Shown here: positions 45,291 through 57,090 of the stretch, in pieces
Position numbering within the stretch: position 1 is the first letter of the stretch
How the letters are laid out: every line of letters begins with the position of its first letter
NCBI GenBank assembly: GCA_046331705.1
Contig: JAXLQJ010000016.1
Coordinates: 62,001-126,000 of the forward strand
Reading direction: 5' to 3'
From: JADJOY01 sp046331705 [NCBI: bacterium]
GTDB lineage: Bacteria; JADJOY01
DNA length: 64,000 nt
The notes under the pieces: model-generated
What the model saw: only the letters and a program-made list of their open reading frames with translations
What the model was told of the DNA's origin: nothing
Database searches by the model: none
Position numbers and translations under genes: made by a program

Positions 45291-47074
45291 TCGTGGCTCA
45301 CCGGCTCGTCCGCGTCGGTGGGTGCGCTCGGTTGCGGCGCCGCGCCCGCGGCTCCGCCGGCCCCCGCACCAGTCGCGGGTGCCGTGGCGGGCGCCGCCGC
45401 GGGAGCCACGACCACCGGGCTGGGCCCGAGCGCCGTCAGCTCGGCCTCGAGCTCCGGCAGGCGATCGGGATCGATCTTGCGCGCCGTCGCGATGCGCTCG
45501 CGCAAGAACGCGCGCACCGTCTCGCGGTGGCGAGGCTCGAACTCGGCGAGGATCTCGGCGATCGGCCGGGTGGGCTGGCCGTAGGTGCCGACGGTGTTGG
45601 CGCCTTCCTGGCCGCCCTGGAAGAGGCGCTTCGCCGCGTTCGCCACGCCCGAGCCGAACGCGGCGATCCCCATGCCCAGGCTCGAGAAGAAATCGCCGCC
45701 CCCTTGCGCGCTCTCGCCCTGCGCTTCGTTCGAGCCCGTCGCGCCGGACGTCACCGCGGCTCCGGCGTCCGCGGCGCCCTGACCGAGCTTGAGCACGCTC
45801 TCGAGACCGGCGATGGCGAGCTGGCCGGCGACGTCGAGGCTCACGTTGCCGAGCTTGAGGAGGTGGCCGAGGGGAAGCTGGAATGCGGACACCAACGCGC
45901 TGTTCTTGTCGATCGTCGGCCGGAAGAGATCGCCCGTGAAGGGTGCTTTCATCTCGGTGCCGGACTCGGCGACGGTGACGCTCACCACGCCCTGCTGGAT
46001 CTGGGCATTGGTCGCGTGGACGTCGAGGATCGCGTGGATCCAGTTCCCGCCCAGCGCCGCGCCGCCGACACCGGCGGTGTACGGATCGATGGTCCGGACG
46101 TCGAATCCGGTGATCGCCGCCATCATCCAGAGCGTGGGCTTGGCGCGCCACGGTTCGGCCCACGCGCGCACGTGCAGCCAGCCCGCTTGCGACGGCTGGG
46201 CGATGCGGCCATCCACGCGCACGTCCGTGAGCGGGTCGCCCACGGGGTCGCCCTGGTACTGGAAGTCGCGCACGTCGATGGCCAGCTCGCGAACTTCCAC
46301 GTGCACCGGGTTGCTCGCGTCCGAGAGCGGGTCGTCGTAGATCAGGGTGCCGCCGCCGACCTCGGCGTGACGCAGGTAGAAGAGCGCCGGCCCGCCGCTC
46401 GGCGGCGCGGGGGCGACGCTGGGCCCGCCACCCTGGGTGCCCGCGCTGGTCGAGCCGTGGCCGTCCGGGAACGTCGCCGGTGGCAGCGGCGGGTACTTCG
46501 CCGCGTTGGGCTTGGTCATCCCGAGCACCGCTTGGGCGTTGGTCCAGCCGGGTTCGAGCAGCCGCACGCGGATCACCGGCTCCTCGATGCGCAGCTCGTT
46601 CACGGGGTAGGGCGCGTGGATCACCCGCGAGAGCTCGACCTCGGCCTCCACCCGTTTCGCGGCGATCACGGGCCCCTTGTCGCTGCCGCCGGGCCTCAGG
46701 ATCTCGATGCCGTCGATCGTCGCGCGGCCGGCGAGCGGCGCGACCGCGAGGTGCGTGGCGGTGATGGGGGCCTTGACCTGGGGGATCTCGAGCCGGATCC
46801 CGCTCGCCTCGAGGGCCAGCGGCGCCAGGCTCAGGTGGATCGAGTCCACCGCGAGGGTGCCGCCGATGAGCGGGCCGATGCGCGGGAGCACTTGGTGCGT
46901 CAGCAGCGAATCGCGGGCGAGGAGCACGCCCGCCAGCGCGGCGAGGAGCACCAGGAAAAGGGCGAGCAGCGATCGCCCCACGAGCCGCGGGATGCGGCGC
47001 GGACGGCGCGCGTCGGGCTTCCCGACGGGCGCCGCGGCTGGCGCGGATGGCGGCGTGCCCGACGGATCGCTCAT
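45287..47074 (-). CDS. AsmA-like/DUF748-type inner-membrane-anchored protein
   Basis: 595 residues. A cytoplasmic N-terminus rich in Pro/Arg, one membrane helix (SLLALFLVLLAALAGVLLA), then a large periplasmic part with short alternating strands (for example VDSIHLSLAPLALEASGIRLEIP, VHVEVRELAIDVRDFQY). This is the style of AsmA-, DUF748- or lipid-transfer bridge-like proteins in outer-membrane maintenance. The C-terminal 40 residues are low-complexity Ala/Pro/Gly. Exact family not certain. ATG 47074. It is divergent from acnA, and its stop overlaps the NAD-kinase-like start. Confidence 0.7.
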   Translation of the reverse strand: MSDPSGTPPSAPAAAPVGKPDARRPRRIPRLVGRSLLALFLVLLAALAGVLLARDSLLTHQVLPRIGPLIGGTLAVDSIHLSLAPLALEASGIRLEIPQVKAPITATHLAVAPLAGRATIDGIEILRPGGSDKGPVIAAKRVEAEVELSRVIHAPYPVNELRIEEPVIRVRLLEPGWTNAQAVLGMTKPNAAKYPPLPPATFPDGHGSTSAGTQGGGPSVAPAPPSGGPALFYLRHAEVGGGTLIYDDPLSDASNPVHVEVRELAIDVRDFQYQGDPVGDPLTDVRVDGRIAQPSQAGWLHVRAWAEPWRAKPTLWMMAAITGFDVRTIDPYTAGVGGAALGGNWIHAILDVHATNAQIQQGVVSVTVAESGTEMKAPFTGDLFRPTIDKNSALVSAFQLPLGHLLKLGNVSLDVAGQLAIAGLESVLKLGQGAADAGAAVTSGATGSNEAQGESAQGGGDFFSSLGMGIAAFGSGVANAAKRLFQGGQEGANTVGTYGQPTRPIAEILAEFEPRHRETVRAFLRERIATARKIDPDRLPELEAELTALGPSPVVVAPAAAPATAPATGAGAGGAAGAAPQPSAPTDADEPVSHE

Positions 47075-47129
47075 GCCGGAAAACGTCGCGGGACCGCGCG
47101 AGAAAATTCCTGCCGTGGGGCGCGGACGC

Positions 47130-47157
47130 GGCGCATACGACTCTTATAATATGCGCC
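47130..47157 (+). promoter_or_regulatory. palindromic operator overlapping a TATAAT -10 upstream of acnA
   Basis: Perfect 8-bp inverted repeat, GGCGCATA (47130-47137) and TATGCGCC (47150-47157), separated by 12 bp. A consensus TATAAT (47145-47150) lies inside it, which is rare in such GC-rich DNA. The ATG of acnA is 96 bp downstream. It could bind a dimeric regulator at the promoter. No -35 matching TTGACA is visible. Confidence 0.55.
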
Positions 47158-47245
47158 CTTCCGGCTGCCTTGGATGCCGTCCGAGGTCGTTGTCGAGCGC
47201 CCGGCCCGGATCGGCTCACTCGCATACGCTCAGGAGACTGCTCCG

Positions 47246-49972
<2,727 letters not shown>

Positions 49973-50003
49973 GCAGCGGCGCGGACTCGAGGCAGGACCC
50001 GCG

Positions 50004-51326
50004 GTGAAGCAGGCGCACGGAACGGTGCTCTCGGTGCGGCGCGTGGCGCGCGGGCTCGCCGCGGCGTTCGTCGCATTGCTGGCGCCGGTTGCGAGCGAGG
50101 TCGCCTGCGCCGGCGATTTCAACTACGCCGACGTCTTCCCCGGTGATCGCGCCGCGAGCATGGGCGGCGCCTACACGGCGATCTCCAACGACGCCAGCGG
50201 CACCTACTACAACCCCGCGGGACTGGTGCACGCGCCCCACGCGAGTGTCTCGGTGTCCGCCAACGCGTTCGCGTGGCGAAGTCAGACTTACCGTTCGGCC
50301 TTCTTCGGCGAGGACGTCGACTTCGAGAGCAGCACGTTCTTTCCCTCCGCCGTCGCGTCGGCGCTCAAGCCCACGAGCATGCCGGGGCTGGCCCTCGGCT
50401 TCTCGGTCATCGTCCCGCACGCGTCGACGTCGAGCAGCAAGCAACTCTTCCATCCCCAGCTCTACGAGGGCATCGACACCCACATCGGCTCCGACTTCGA
50501 GGTCGCGCTCACGACCTACGAGCTGGGACCGAGCGTGGCGTACGAGCTCACGCCGTCGCTCTCGGTGGGCGCGACGCTCTACGCGGTCTACGCGACGAGC
50601 TCCACGCGCATCGGCTTCACCACCCAGCAGGCGCTGGTCGGGCCGGAGGGCGTACCGCTGGTCACCGATTTCCGCTTCCAGAGCGTCGAGGACTCGAGCC
50701 TCGGCTTCGTGAGCGTGCTGGGGGCGCTGTGGTCGCCCGTCGCGAGCGTGGACCTGGCGCTCGCGATCCGTCCGCCCGGCTACCAGAGCCACGACGTCAC
50801 CTCGCGGATCACCGTGCTGGCGCTGAGCAACGACGGTGTGCTGGTGCCGAACCCCGGCCTCGGCGAGGCGCGCGACTCGTCCTTCGACGAAGGTCAGCCG
50901 GCGAGCTTCACGCCCGCGATCGCCTGGCGGCCGTGGGACCGGCTCACGCTCGCCGCCGAGGCGTCGCTCTTCCTGCGTCGCAGCTTCGACGTCGCGGGAG
51001 TCTCGGTGGCCCGCGAGCTGACCTGGAACGCGAACGTCGGCGCCGAGTACCGCCTCGCCGACGAGGTGCCGGTGCGGCTCGGGTTCTTCACGAACCGCAC
51101 CTCGTCGCCCGCACCCAAGCCGGGCGACACCCGCTACCTGGACCACGTCTCCGACTACGGCTTCACGGTGGGGACGGCGTACGTGGTGTCGTACGCGGAG
51201 CTGTCCGTGGGGCTCAGGATGTCGTGGGGCGAGGGAAAGAGCGTGTCGCTCACGGATGTATCCCAGGTGAGCGACGTGGATGCGAACGAGACGGTGCTCT
51301 TCATCGGCTCGGGCTACCAGTTCTGA
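50004..51326 (+). CDS. FadL/TodX-type outer-membrane transport protein (OMPP1 family), copy 1
   Basis: 440 residues with a signal peptide (cleavage near VACAGD), then YADVFPGDRAASMGGAYTAISNDASGTYYNPAGLV, the N-terminal OMPP1/FadL signature (GD...GGA...D.S...YNPAGL), and beta strands to GSGYQF at the end. Barrels of this type move long-chain fatty acids or hydrophobic compounds. GTG 50004 is chosen for the signal peptide; AGG-rich sequence lies just before. Followed 15 bp later by a close paralog. The pair is probably a tandem duplication. Confidence 0.87.
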   Translation: MKQAHGTVLSVRRVARGLAAAFVALLAPVASEVACAGDFNYADVFPGDRAASMGGAYTAISNDASGTYYNPAGLVHAPHASVSVSANAFAWRSQTYRSAFFGEDVDFESSTFFPSAVASALKPTSMPGLALGFSVIVPHASTSSSKQLFHPQLYEGIDTHIGSDFEVALTTYELGPSVAYELTPSLSVGATLYAVYATSSTRIGFTTQQALVGPEGVPLVTDFRFQSVEDSSLGFVSVLGALWSPVASVDLALAIRPPGYQSHDVTSRITVLALSNDGVLVPNPGLGEARDSSFDEGQPASFTPAIAWRPWDRLTLAAEASLFLRRSFDVAGVSVARELTWNANVGAEYRLADEVPVRLGFFTNRTSSPAPKPGDTRYLDHVSDYGFTVGTAYVVSYAELSVGLRMSWGEGKSVSLTDVSQVSDVDANETVLFIGSGYQF

Positions 51327-51341
51327 CGAGCGGAGGGCGGG

Positions 51342-52655
51342 ATGCAGCGGAGCGTCGAGCGCGACCTCGGGAGCGGGCGCCGCGGACGGGCCGTCGCGCG
51401 CATCGTGCTGGGGCTCGCGGTGGTCACGTTCGCGCCGGTCGTCGCCCGCGCCGGAATCAACAGCTACGCGGACATCTTCCCAGGCGACCGTGCCGCTGCG
51501 CTGGGCGGTGCGTACGTCGCGCTCTCCGAGGACGGTAGCGGCGCTTACTACAACCCGGCGGGCTTGGTGGGGATTCGCTTCGCCGACGTCTCGCTCTCGG
51601 TGAGCGCCTACCAGTATCAGAGCTTGACCGCCGATCGGGCGTTCTTCGGCAGCGACTGGACGCGCCGCGGCGGTCTCTTCGTGCCCACCAGCTTCGGCGC
51701 GATTCGTCGCTTCGGCGCCTTCGCCGTGGGGCTGTCGATCGCGGTCCCCGAGAGCTACGACCTGCGCACCAGCACCGTGTACCAGGACGTCGCGATCTCG
51801 GGATTCACCTTCGATCTCGACTTCGACTTCAAGGACACCGGCCAGATCTACGACGTGGGCCCGACGTTCGCGTGGGCCATCAGCGACGAGCTCGCGGTGG
51901 GCGCCACCATCTACTACGTGTACGGCACGCGCGACCGTTCGAGCTTCTTCAAGATCACCGACGCCGCCGATCCCTCGGCCGTCTCCGGCGTGAGCTTCAC
52001 CACCAGCGAGGAATCGATCACCGGTTTCACCGGCACGCTGGGAGTGTCGTGGCAACCGGACCCGTGCTGGCGATTCGGCTTGCGCGTCCGTCCCCCCACC
52101 GATCTGCACCACTTCCGCAAGGAACAGGATTCGCAGTTCTTCGGCACGGACGATCCTCGCGGGTTGCTGCCCGGCTTCGACACGCCGACGGTCTTGAACA
52201 AGGGCTTCAGCGAGGGCGTGCCCGGCAACGCCACGCTGGGCGCCGCCTGGACTCCGGCGCCCGAGCTGACGCTCGCCGTCGACGTGTCCTACTACCTGGA
52301 GGAGGACTACCCGGACTTCGTGCAGCCGGTCCGGCGCGAGCCGACGTGGAACGTGAGCGCGGGCGCCGAGTACTTCCTGCACCCGAGCGTGCCGTTGCGG
52401 GTGGGCTTCTACACCAACAACTCGTCGGCGCCCGAGCCCGTGCGCGGCGCCACGAGTCAGCGCGAGAAGAGCGACGTCTACGGATTCACGGTCGGCGCCA
52501 ACTGGATCTCGGAACACACCGAGCTGGGCTTGGGGCTGCGCCAGGGTTTCGTGGTCGGGAAGCTGATCGCGCTCACCGCGGACGCCGCGTCGCCGCCGGT
52601 GGACCTGCGTGGCACCGAGACCTCCGTGTTCCTGGCGTCGCGCTACAAGTTCTGA
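51342..52655 (+). CDS. FadL/TodX-type outer-membrane transport protein, copy 2
   Basis: 437 residues. Signal peptide (RIVLGLAVVTFAPVVARAG), then YADIFPGDRAAALGGAYVALSEDGSGAYYNPAGLV, aligning nearly residue-for-residue with copy 1, and a barrel ending FLASRYKF with a terminal Phe. Function as for copy 1: passage of hydrophobic substrates. ATG 51342 follows GGAGGG. The last 13 bp overlap the end of the minus-strand DegT-type gene. Confidence 0.87.
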   Translation: MQRSVERDLGSGRRGRAVARIVLGLAVVTFAPVVARAGINSYADIFPGDRAAALGGAYVALSEDGSGAYYNPAGLVGIRFADVSLSVSAYQYQSLTADRAFFGSDWTRRGGLFVPTSFGAIRRFGAFAVGLSIAVPESYDLRTSTVYQDVAISGFTFDLDFDFKDTGQIYDVGPTFAWAISDELAVGATIYYVYGTRDRSSFFKITDAADPSAVSGVSFTTSEESITGFTGTLGVSWQPDPCWRFGLRVRPPTDLHHFRKEQDSQFFGTDDPRGLLPGFDTPTVLNKGFSEGVPGNATLGAAWTPAPELTLAVDVSYYLEEDYPDFVQPVRREPTWNVSAGAEYFLHPSVPLRVGFYTNNSSAPEPVRGATSQREKSDVYGFTVGANWISEHTELGLGLRQGFVVGKLIALTADAASPPVDLRGTETSVFLASRYKF

Positions 52656-53866
52656 GCGCCGCCCGGCTGCGGGCGGAAGTCCGCGAGCACGCGTGCCACG
52701 CGCTCGAGATGCGCGGGCCTCACGCCGGGGTGGATCGGGATCTGCACGCTCTGGGCGAGCAGCCGGCGCGCGACCGGAAACGCGAGGCGCGGGCAATAGC
52801 GCGCGCCGTTGTCGTGCATGAGGTGGTGGCCGGTGTCGATGCCGGCGGCGAGCAGCGCGCGCGCCAGCTCGGCGCGGCGCTCGCTCAGCACCACGTAGAA
52901 GTACGCGACACCATGCGAGCCGGGGCGATCGCGATGCCGCTCGACGCGCGCCGGGATCGCGGCATCGAGCGCGGCGGCGAGGTCGCGCCGCCGTTCCACC
53001 TCGCTCGCCAAGCGCGCGAGGTGCGCGAGCGCCACCTCGGCCGAGGCCGGCGCGATCGGCCCCCACGCCGCGGTTCCTCCGGGCCGATTCGCCACCGCCT
53101 GGTAGCTCGCGGCCAGATCTCGGCCGCTGCGGGCCAGTCGGCGTAGCAGTGGATAGGCCGTGACGGTGAACACGGGCCGCTGGGTCGCGAGCCAGAGCAG
53201 GCCGGTCTTGAGCGCGCGGCGGGCGGTGGTCCCGAGCGGCTCCGCCGCTCGCAGGGCGAGCGCGCGGCGCACCTCGTCGGCGAAGGAAGCGTCGGCGGTG
53301 ACGACCGCACCGCCGCCGAAGCCGGTGAAGGGCTTGGTGAAGTTGAAGCTCAGGTAGCCGGCGACGCCGGACGTGCCGACCGGCCGGTCGCGCCAGCGCG
53401 CGCCGAGCGCGTGGGTCGCGTCCTCGACGAGCGGCAGCGAGGCCGCGTCACAGGCTGCACGCGTGGCGTCGAGGTCCGCCACACGCCCGAAATGGTGCGC
53501 GGTGACCACGGCGGACACCGAGTCGTCGAGCAGCGGCGGGAGGAGTCGCGCATCGGGGTTGGCGTCGAGTGGATCGGCGTCCACGAAGCGCGGCTCGTGG
53601 TCGAGCTCGCCGAGGGTGTCGGGGACGCTCGCGTCGGTGTAGCAAGGCACCACCACCTGCGAGCCCCGCCGCAACCCCAGTGCCATCACGATCGCGCCGA
53701 GCGCGGCGCGGCCGGATGCTGCCGTCACGACCTGCGGCACCTCGAGCTCGCGCGCGAGCGCACGCTCGAGGGTCGTCGCCGCGTCGCGACGTGGGGACAC
53801 GAGCGAACGCGCCACGATGGTGAGATCGTGCAGTGCGAAGTCGATCGTCCGCCGCGCCACCGCCAT
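52643..53866 (-). CDS. DegT/DnrJ/EryC1-type aminotransferase-like protein
   Basis: 407 residues, PLP-type fold. Typical parts: VVTAASGRAALGAIVMAL, PCYTDASVPDTLGE, EDATHALGARW and the expected Schiff-base Lys in SFNFTKPFTGFGGGAVV. C-terminal variable region RLAFPVARRLLAQSVQIPIHPGV with substrate-binding pattern. So probably an active sugar aminotransferase, unlike the 7140 gene in sequence and not next to a partner acetyltransferase. It lies between the OMPs and a LamG protein on the opposite strand. ATG 53866. Confidence 0.82.
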   Translation of the reverse strand: MAVARRTIDFALHDLTIVARSLVSPRRDAATTLERALARELEVPQVVTAASGRAALGAIVMALGLRRGSQVVVPCYTDASVPDTLGELDHEPRFVDADPLDANPDARLLPPLLDDSVSAVVTAHHFGRVADLDATRAACDAASLPLVEDATHALGARWRDRPVGTSGVAGYLSFNFTKPFTGFGGGAVVTADASFADEVRRALALRAAEPLGTTARRALKTGLLWLATQRPVFTVTAYPLLRRLARSGRDLAASYQAVANRPGGTAAWGPIAPASAEVALAHLARLASEVERRRDLAAALDAAIPARVERHRDRPGSHGVAYFYVVLSERRAELARALLAAGIDTGHHLMHDNGARYCPRLAFPVARRLLAQSVQIPIHPGVRPAHLERVARVLADFRPQPGGAQNL

Positions 53867-53981
53867 GGCGCGCTACGTAGCAAGGCCGCGGGAGGCGAGC
53901 AAGCACCCGCTCGAATCCGAGGTCCACGGCGTTGCGGCGCACGATCGACCGCCGGTAGCCTCTCGAGTGCGGGAGGCATCG

Positions 53982-55196
53982 ATGAGACGTCACGTTCACG
54001 GGTGGGGATGGCTCGTCGGCATGTTGCTCGCGGGAACCGCGACGGCGGGAGGCGGCAGCCCTGCGCTCACGCCGGGCTGGGACAGCTTCGGTCCGCTCAC
54101 GTCGGGAAGCCTCACGTGGAGCCAGACGCCGGGCGGCTACGGTCTCGACCTGACGTACACGCTCGGCGGCGCGCTCACGAACCACGAGTTCACCGCCGGC
54201 ATGCACTTCTTCGACGTGAACGGATTCGTGGATTTCGGTCTGGGGTTTCTCACCGGGCCGCCGGGCGTGGGGCCCATCACTCGCGAAGGACACACCTCCG
54301 TGCTCTCGGCCACGGACCTCGGTTTCTTCTCGACCGACGGATCGGGAAACGGCGTCGGGCCGTTTCTGGCGCTGACTCCCAACCCGGGGATCTACGCAGC
54401 CCAGTTCAACCTTCGCGAAGGCGGCTCGCCGGGATGTCCGAGCACCTCCTGCAACGCGATCTATCGAACCGGTGGGACCTTCTCGACCGATCTCGTGCGA
54501 TTCACCGTTCCCGCGGCCACGTCGTTCTGGAGCGCCGACGACGGCAACGCCACCGACGAGATGGGCGTGAATCCCGGCACGCCGATGGGCAGCGTCGCCT
54601 ATCGCGCGGGCGAGTTTCGGAACGGATTCGACCTCGATGGGAGCACCTGGGTGTCGCTTCCCAATCCCGTCGCGGGAGGCCTCGCTTCCACCACCGGTTT
54701 CACGGTGATCGCGTGGATCCAGCAAGACACGTTCTCGAGCACGGCGTCGATCTTCAACGTGCGCACCAGCGCGAATGCCAGCGGGTTCACACTGGAACCA
54801 CTCTTCCAGACGCCAGAAACGATGGTGTTCGCGGTCAACACCAGCGGGCTCGCCGAGGGCTTCAGCGCGATCACGGGGAAGTTTCCCGTCGGAGTCCTGC
54901 AACGAGTCGCGGCGACCTTCGACGCTGCCACGCACACCATGCGCCTCTACCGCGATGGGCTGCTCGTGGCCGAGAAGACCGACGTGCCCGGAACCACCAT
55001 GTCGGTGATCGGCACCGAGGAGGCGGCGATCGGCCGCAACATCGTGAGTGACGCCAAGTTCGATGGGTTGGTCGACGAGGTTCTCTACTACCCCCGTGCG
55101 CTCACGGCGGCGGAGATCGGCGGATTGGTGCCGTGCCTCTTCTGCGACGAGTTCGACTTGGGCAACACCAATCGCTGGAGCGCCAAGGTGCCGTGA
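53982..55196 (+). CDS. secreted LamG/concanavalin-like protein with C-terminal DEF-type tag
   Basis: 404 residues. Sec signal peptide (WGWLVGMLLAGTATAGG). Then about 190 residues of beta-rich secreted sequence (LTPGWDSFGPLTSGSLTWS, NAIYRTGGTFSTDLVRFTVP), followed by a LamG/pentraxin-type jelly roll (FDLDGSTWVSLPNPVAG, GFTVIAWIQQDTFSS, RVAATFDAATHTMRLYRDGLLVAEK and FDGLVDEVLYYPRALTAAEI), which normally binds sugars or proteins. The end CDEFDLGNTNRWSAKVP matches the tag after the signal peptide of the FGE protein. ATG 53982 follows GGGAGG. Role unknown. Confidence 0.82.
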   Translation: MRRHVHGWGWLVGMLLAGTATAGGGSPALTPGWDSFGPLTSGSLTWSQTPGGYGLDLTYTLGGALTNHEFTAGMHFFDVNGFVDFGLGFLTGPPGVGPITREGHTSVLSATDLGFFSTDGSGNGVGPFLALTPNPGIYAAQFNLREGGSPGCPSTSCNAIYRTGGTFSTDLVRFTVPAATSFWSADDGNATDEMGVNPGTPMGSVAYRAGEFRNGFDLDGSTWVSLPNPVAGGLASTTGFTVIAWIQQDTFSSTASIFNVRTSANASGFTLEPLFQTPETMVFAVNTSGLAEGFSAITGKFPVGVLQRVAATFDAATHTMRLYRDGLLVAEKTDVPGTTMSVIGTEEAAIGRNIVSDAKFDGLVDEVLYYPRALTAAEIGGLVPCLFCDEFDLGNTNRWSAKVP

Positions 55197-55241
55197 ACGG
55201 CTCGTCGATTCCGTCACGGGCCGCTGGGAGCCTCGCCGGGC

Positions 55242-55589
55242 TCAGGGAAGGAAGTCGTCGGCGCCGGGCGCGCGAGCGGCCTCTTGGCGAAGACGCACCA
55301 CCAGCGGATCGTCGCCCGGCTCCATTCGAATCTCCACCTCGGCGCCCGGCCGATGGCGGCAGCGGCTGAGCTGCCCGGGAATCCGCGGGGTGTGACGCGG
55401 ACGGATCAGCTCGCTCGCGTCGTAAGCCGTGCTCGTGTCGACGGCGCCCGTCGACGGCGCCCGTGATGCGCACCAACGGCGCCGCGTAGCTCGGTCCCCC
55501 GCTCTCGGCGCCGGGAACGAATCCGGAACGTCCCCCGCCGCCGAACGGCTGGCGACGACCTCGGGGGCGCGGCGGTCCCGGTCGCTCAG
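55242..55589 (-). pseudogene. small degenerate gene with compensating frameshifts
   Basis: From CTG 55589 (AAAGGAGGGG 6 bases upstream) one frame is open to the stop at 55242. It reads normally at the start (LSDRDRRAPEVVASRSAAG) and from TSTAYDASELIRPRHTPRIP to the end GADDFLP. In between, codon use worsens, and the neighbouring frame reads better (ESGGPSYAAPLVRITGAVD). The return to the first frame coincides with a 13-bp tandem duplication (55437-55462). So an indel near 55525 and the duplication probably compensate. No family recognised. Could be a real small gene with CTG start. Confidence 0.35.
55437..55462. repeat. 13-bp tandem duplication
   Basis: GTCGACGGCGCCC occurs twice in a row (55437-55449, 55450-55462). 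A 13-bp insert shifts the reading frame by one, and it sits inside the small minus-strand gene just where the frame changes. Confidence 0.85.
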
Positions 55590-55741
55590 GCCGCTCCCCT
55601 CCTTTCGGCGCGTGCCAGCAGCGGTGGAACGCATGCGAAGCGCCGGGCGTCGCGCGCTGGCGGTGCCGCGTCGGGCGGCCATTGCGACCCCGAGGAACGC
55701 TCGGCTATAACGCGGCGGCACGCAGCCCGAGGGGAAAACGC

Positions 55742-56893
55742 ATGAAAACACGCGAATTTGCTGCAATCGCGCGCGCCGCGGCCGGGTTCGCCGTGGTGCT
55801 CGCCGCCGCGCTGGCGATGGCGCGAACGGCGCACGCGGACGAGATCCGAATCGGCGAGTTCGGCTCGCTCACCGGCACCACCGCCACCTTCGGGCAATCG
55901 ACGCACAACGGAGTGATGCTCGCCGTCGACGAGACCAACGCCGCCGGCGGAGTGCTCGGAAAGAAGATCAAGCTCATCACCGAGGACGACCAGTCGAAGC
56001 CGGAGGAGGCGAAGACGGCGGTCATCAAGCTCATCAAGCAGCACCGCGTGGTGGCGCTGCTCGGCGAGGTCGCCAGCAGCCGCTCGTTGGCGGCGGCGCC
56101 CGAGGCTCAGAAGGCGGGCATCCCGATGGTGACGCCTGCGTCCACCAATCCCAAGGTCACACAGGTGGGCGATTTCATCTTCCGAACCTGCTTCATCGAT
56201 CCCTTCCAGGGCAGCACCATGGCGAAGTTCGCCCACGAGACGCTCAAGGTGAAGCAGGTCGCGATCCTGAAGGACGTGAAGAACGACTACAGCGTGGGCC
56301 TGGCGGAGTTCTTCGAGCGCACCTTCACGGGGCTCGGTGGCCAGATCGTCGCCAACGAGAGCTATTCCGAGGGCGACACGGAGTTCCGCGCGGTGCTCAC
56401 GGCGATCCGTTCCAAGAGCCCGCAGGCGATCTACATCCCCGGCTACTACACCGAGGTGGGTCTCATCGCGCGGCAGGCGCGCGAGCTCGGTCTCAAGGTG
56501 CCGATGCTGGGCGGCGACGGCTGGGACTCGGAGAAGACGCTCGAGATCGGCGGCGACGCCGTCAACGGCAGCTACTACACGAATCACTACTCGGCCGAGG
56601 ATCCGAGCCCCGTGGTGCAGGGGTTCATCCAGAAGTACAAGGCCAAGCACGGTGAGGTGCCCGACGCGATGGCCGTGCTGGGCTACGACGCCGCGCGCAT
56701 CCTGATCGACGCGATGAAGCGCGCCGGCTCAACCGACGGGCCGAAGGTCCGCGATGCGCTCGCCCAGACCAAGGGCTACGCCGGAGTCTCCGGCTCGATC
56801 ACCATCGACGCCGAGCGCAACTCGACGAAGAACATCGTGGTGCTCAAGATCGACGGCGGGAAGGTCAAGTTCCAGACCTCGATCGCCCCGTGA
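55742..56893 (+). CDS. livK: branched-chain amino acid ABC transporter substrate-binding protein
   Basis: 383 residues with a signal peptide (cleavage after ARTAHA) and a Leu/Ile/Val-binding (PBP type I) fold: IGEFGSLTGTTATFGQSTHNGVMLAVDE, VVALLGEVASSRSLAAAPEAQ and KAGIPMVTPASTNPKVT, residues that grip the amino acid backbone. ATG 55742 comes after GAGGGGAAA. It heads a complete liv operon (permeases LivH/LivM and ATPases LivG/LivF). A stem-loop follows before livH. Amino acid specificity could be broader (urea, amides, aromatic acids are also transported by relatives). Confidence 0.93.
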   Translation: MKTREFAAIARAAAGFAVVLAAALAMARTAHADEIRIGEFGSLTGTTATFGQSTHNGVMLAVDETNAAGGVLGKKIKLITEDDQSKPEEAKTAVIKLIKQHRVVALLGEVASSRSLAAAPEAQKAGIPMVTPASTNPKVTQVGDFIFRTCFIDPFQGSTMAKFAHETLKVKQVAILKDVKNDYSVGLAEFFERTFTGLGGQIVANESYSEGDTEFRAVLTAIRSKSPQAIYIPGYYTEVGLIARQARELGLKVPMLGGDGWDSEKTLEIGGDAVNGSYYTNHYSAEDPSPVVQGFIQKYKAKHGEVPDAMAVLGYDAARILIDAMKRAGSTDGPKVRDALAQTKGYAGVSGSITIDAERNSTKNIVVLKIDGGKVKFQTSIAP

Positions 56894-57030
56894 TGCTCGC
56901 CCGCGACGCGATCTTTCCGGACGCGACGAAGCGCGTCCCTGGAGCGGCGCCCCGCGGTCGCCAGGCTCGCCGTCGACCACACCCGGTGCCAGCGGCACCG
57001 CGCGAGCACGGCGAGTGACTCGGGGGTGGG

Positions 57031-57060
57031 GCCCCGCCGAGACCGCGCTCTCGGTGGGGC
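57031..57060 (+). terminator. stem-loop between livK and livH
   Basis: GCCCCGCCGAGA (57031-57042) pairs with TCTCGGTGGGGC (57049-57060), 12 bp with one G-U pair, 6-nt loop. After livK, before livH, and without a T-run: a partial terminator or mRNA stabiliser giving more binding protein than permease is typical. Confidence 0.5.
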
Positions 57061-57090
57061 GGGGAGCTTGAAGCGCCCGCCGTGGAAACC

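Noticed and set aside
44406-47225. A single 939-codon minus-strand frame
   Set aside because: It is two real features joined: the NAD-kinase-like gene at 44406-45290 and an antisense-like extension over the AsmA-like gene, which itself is read in another frame with a membrane anchor and ATGA overlap.
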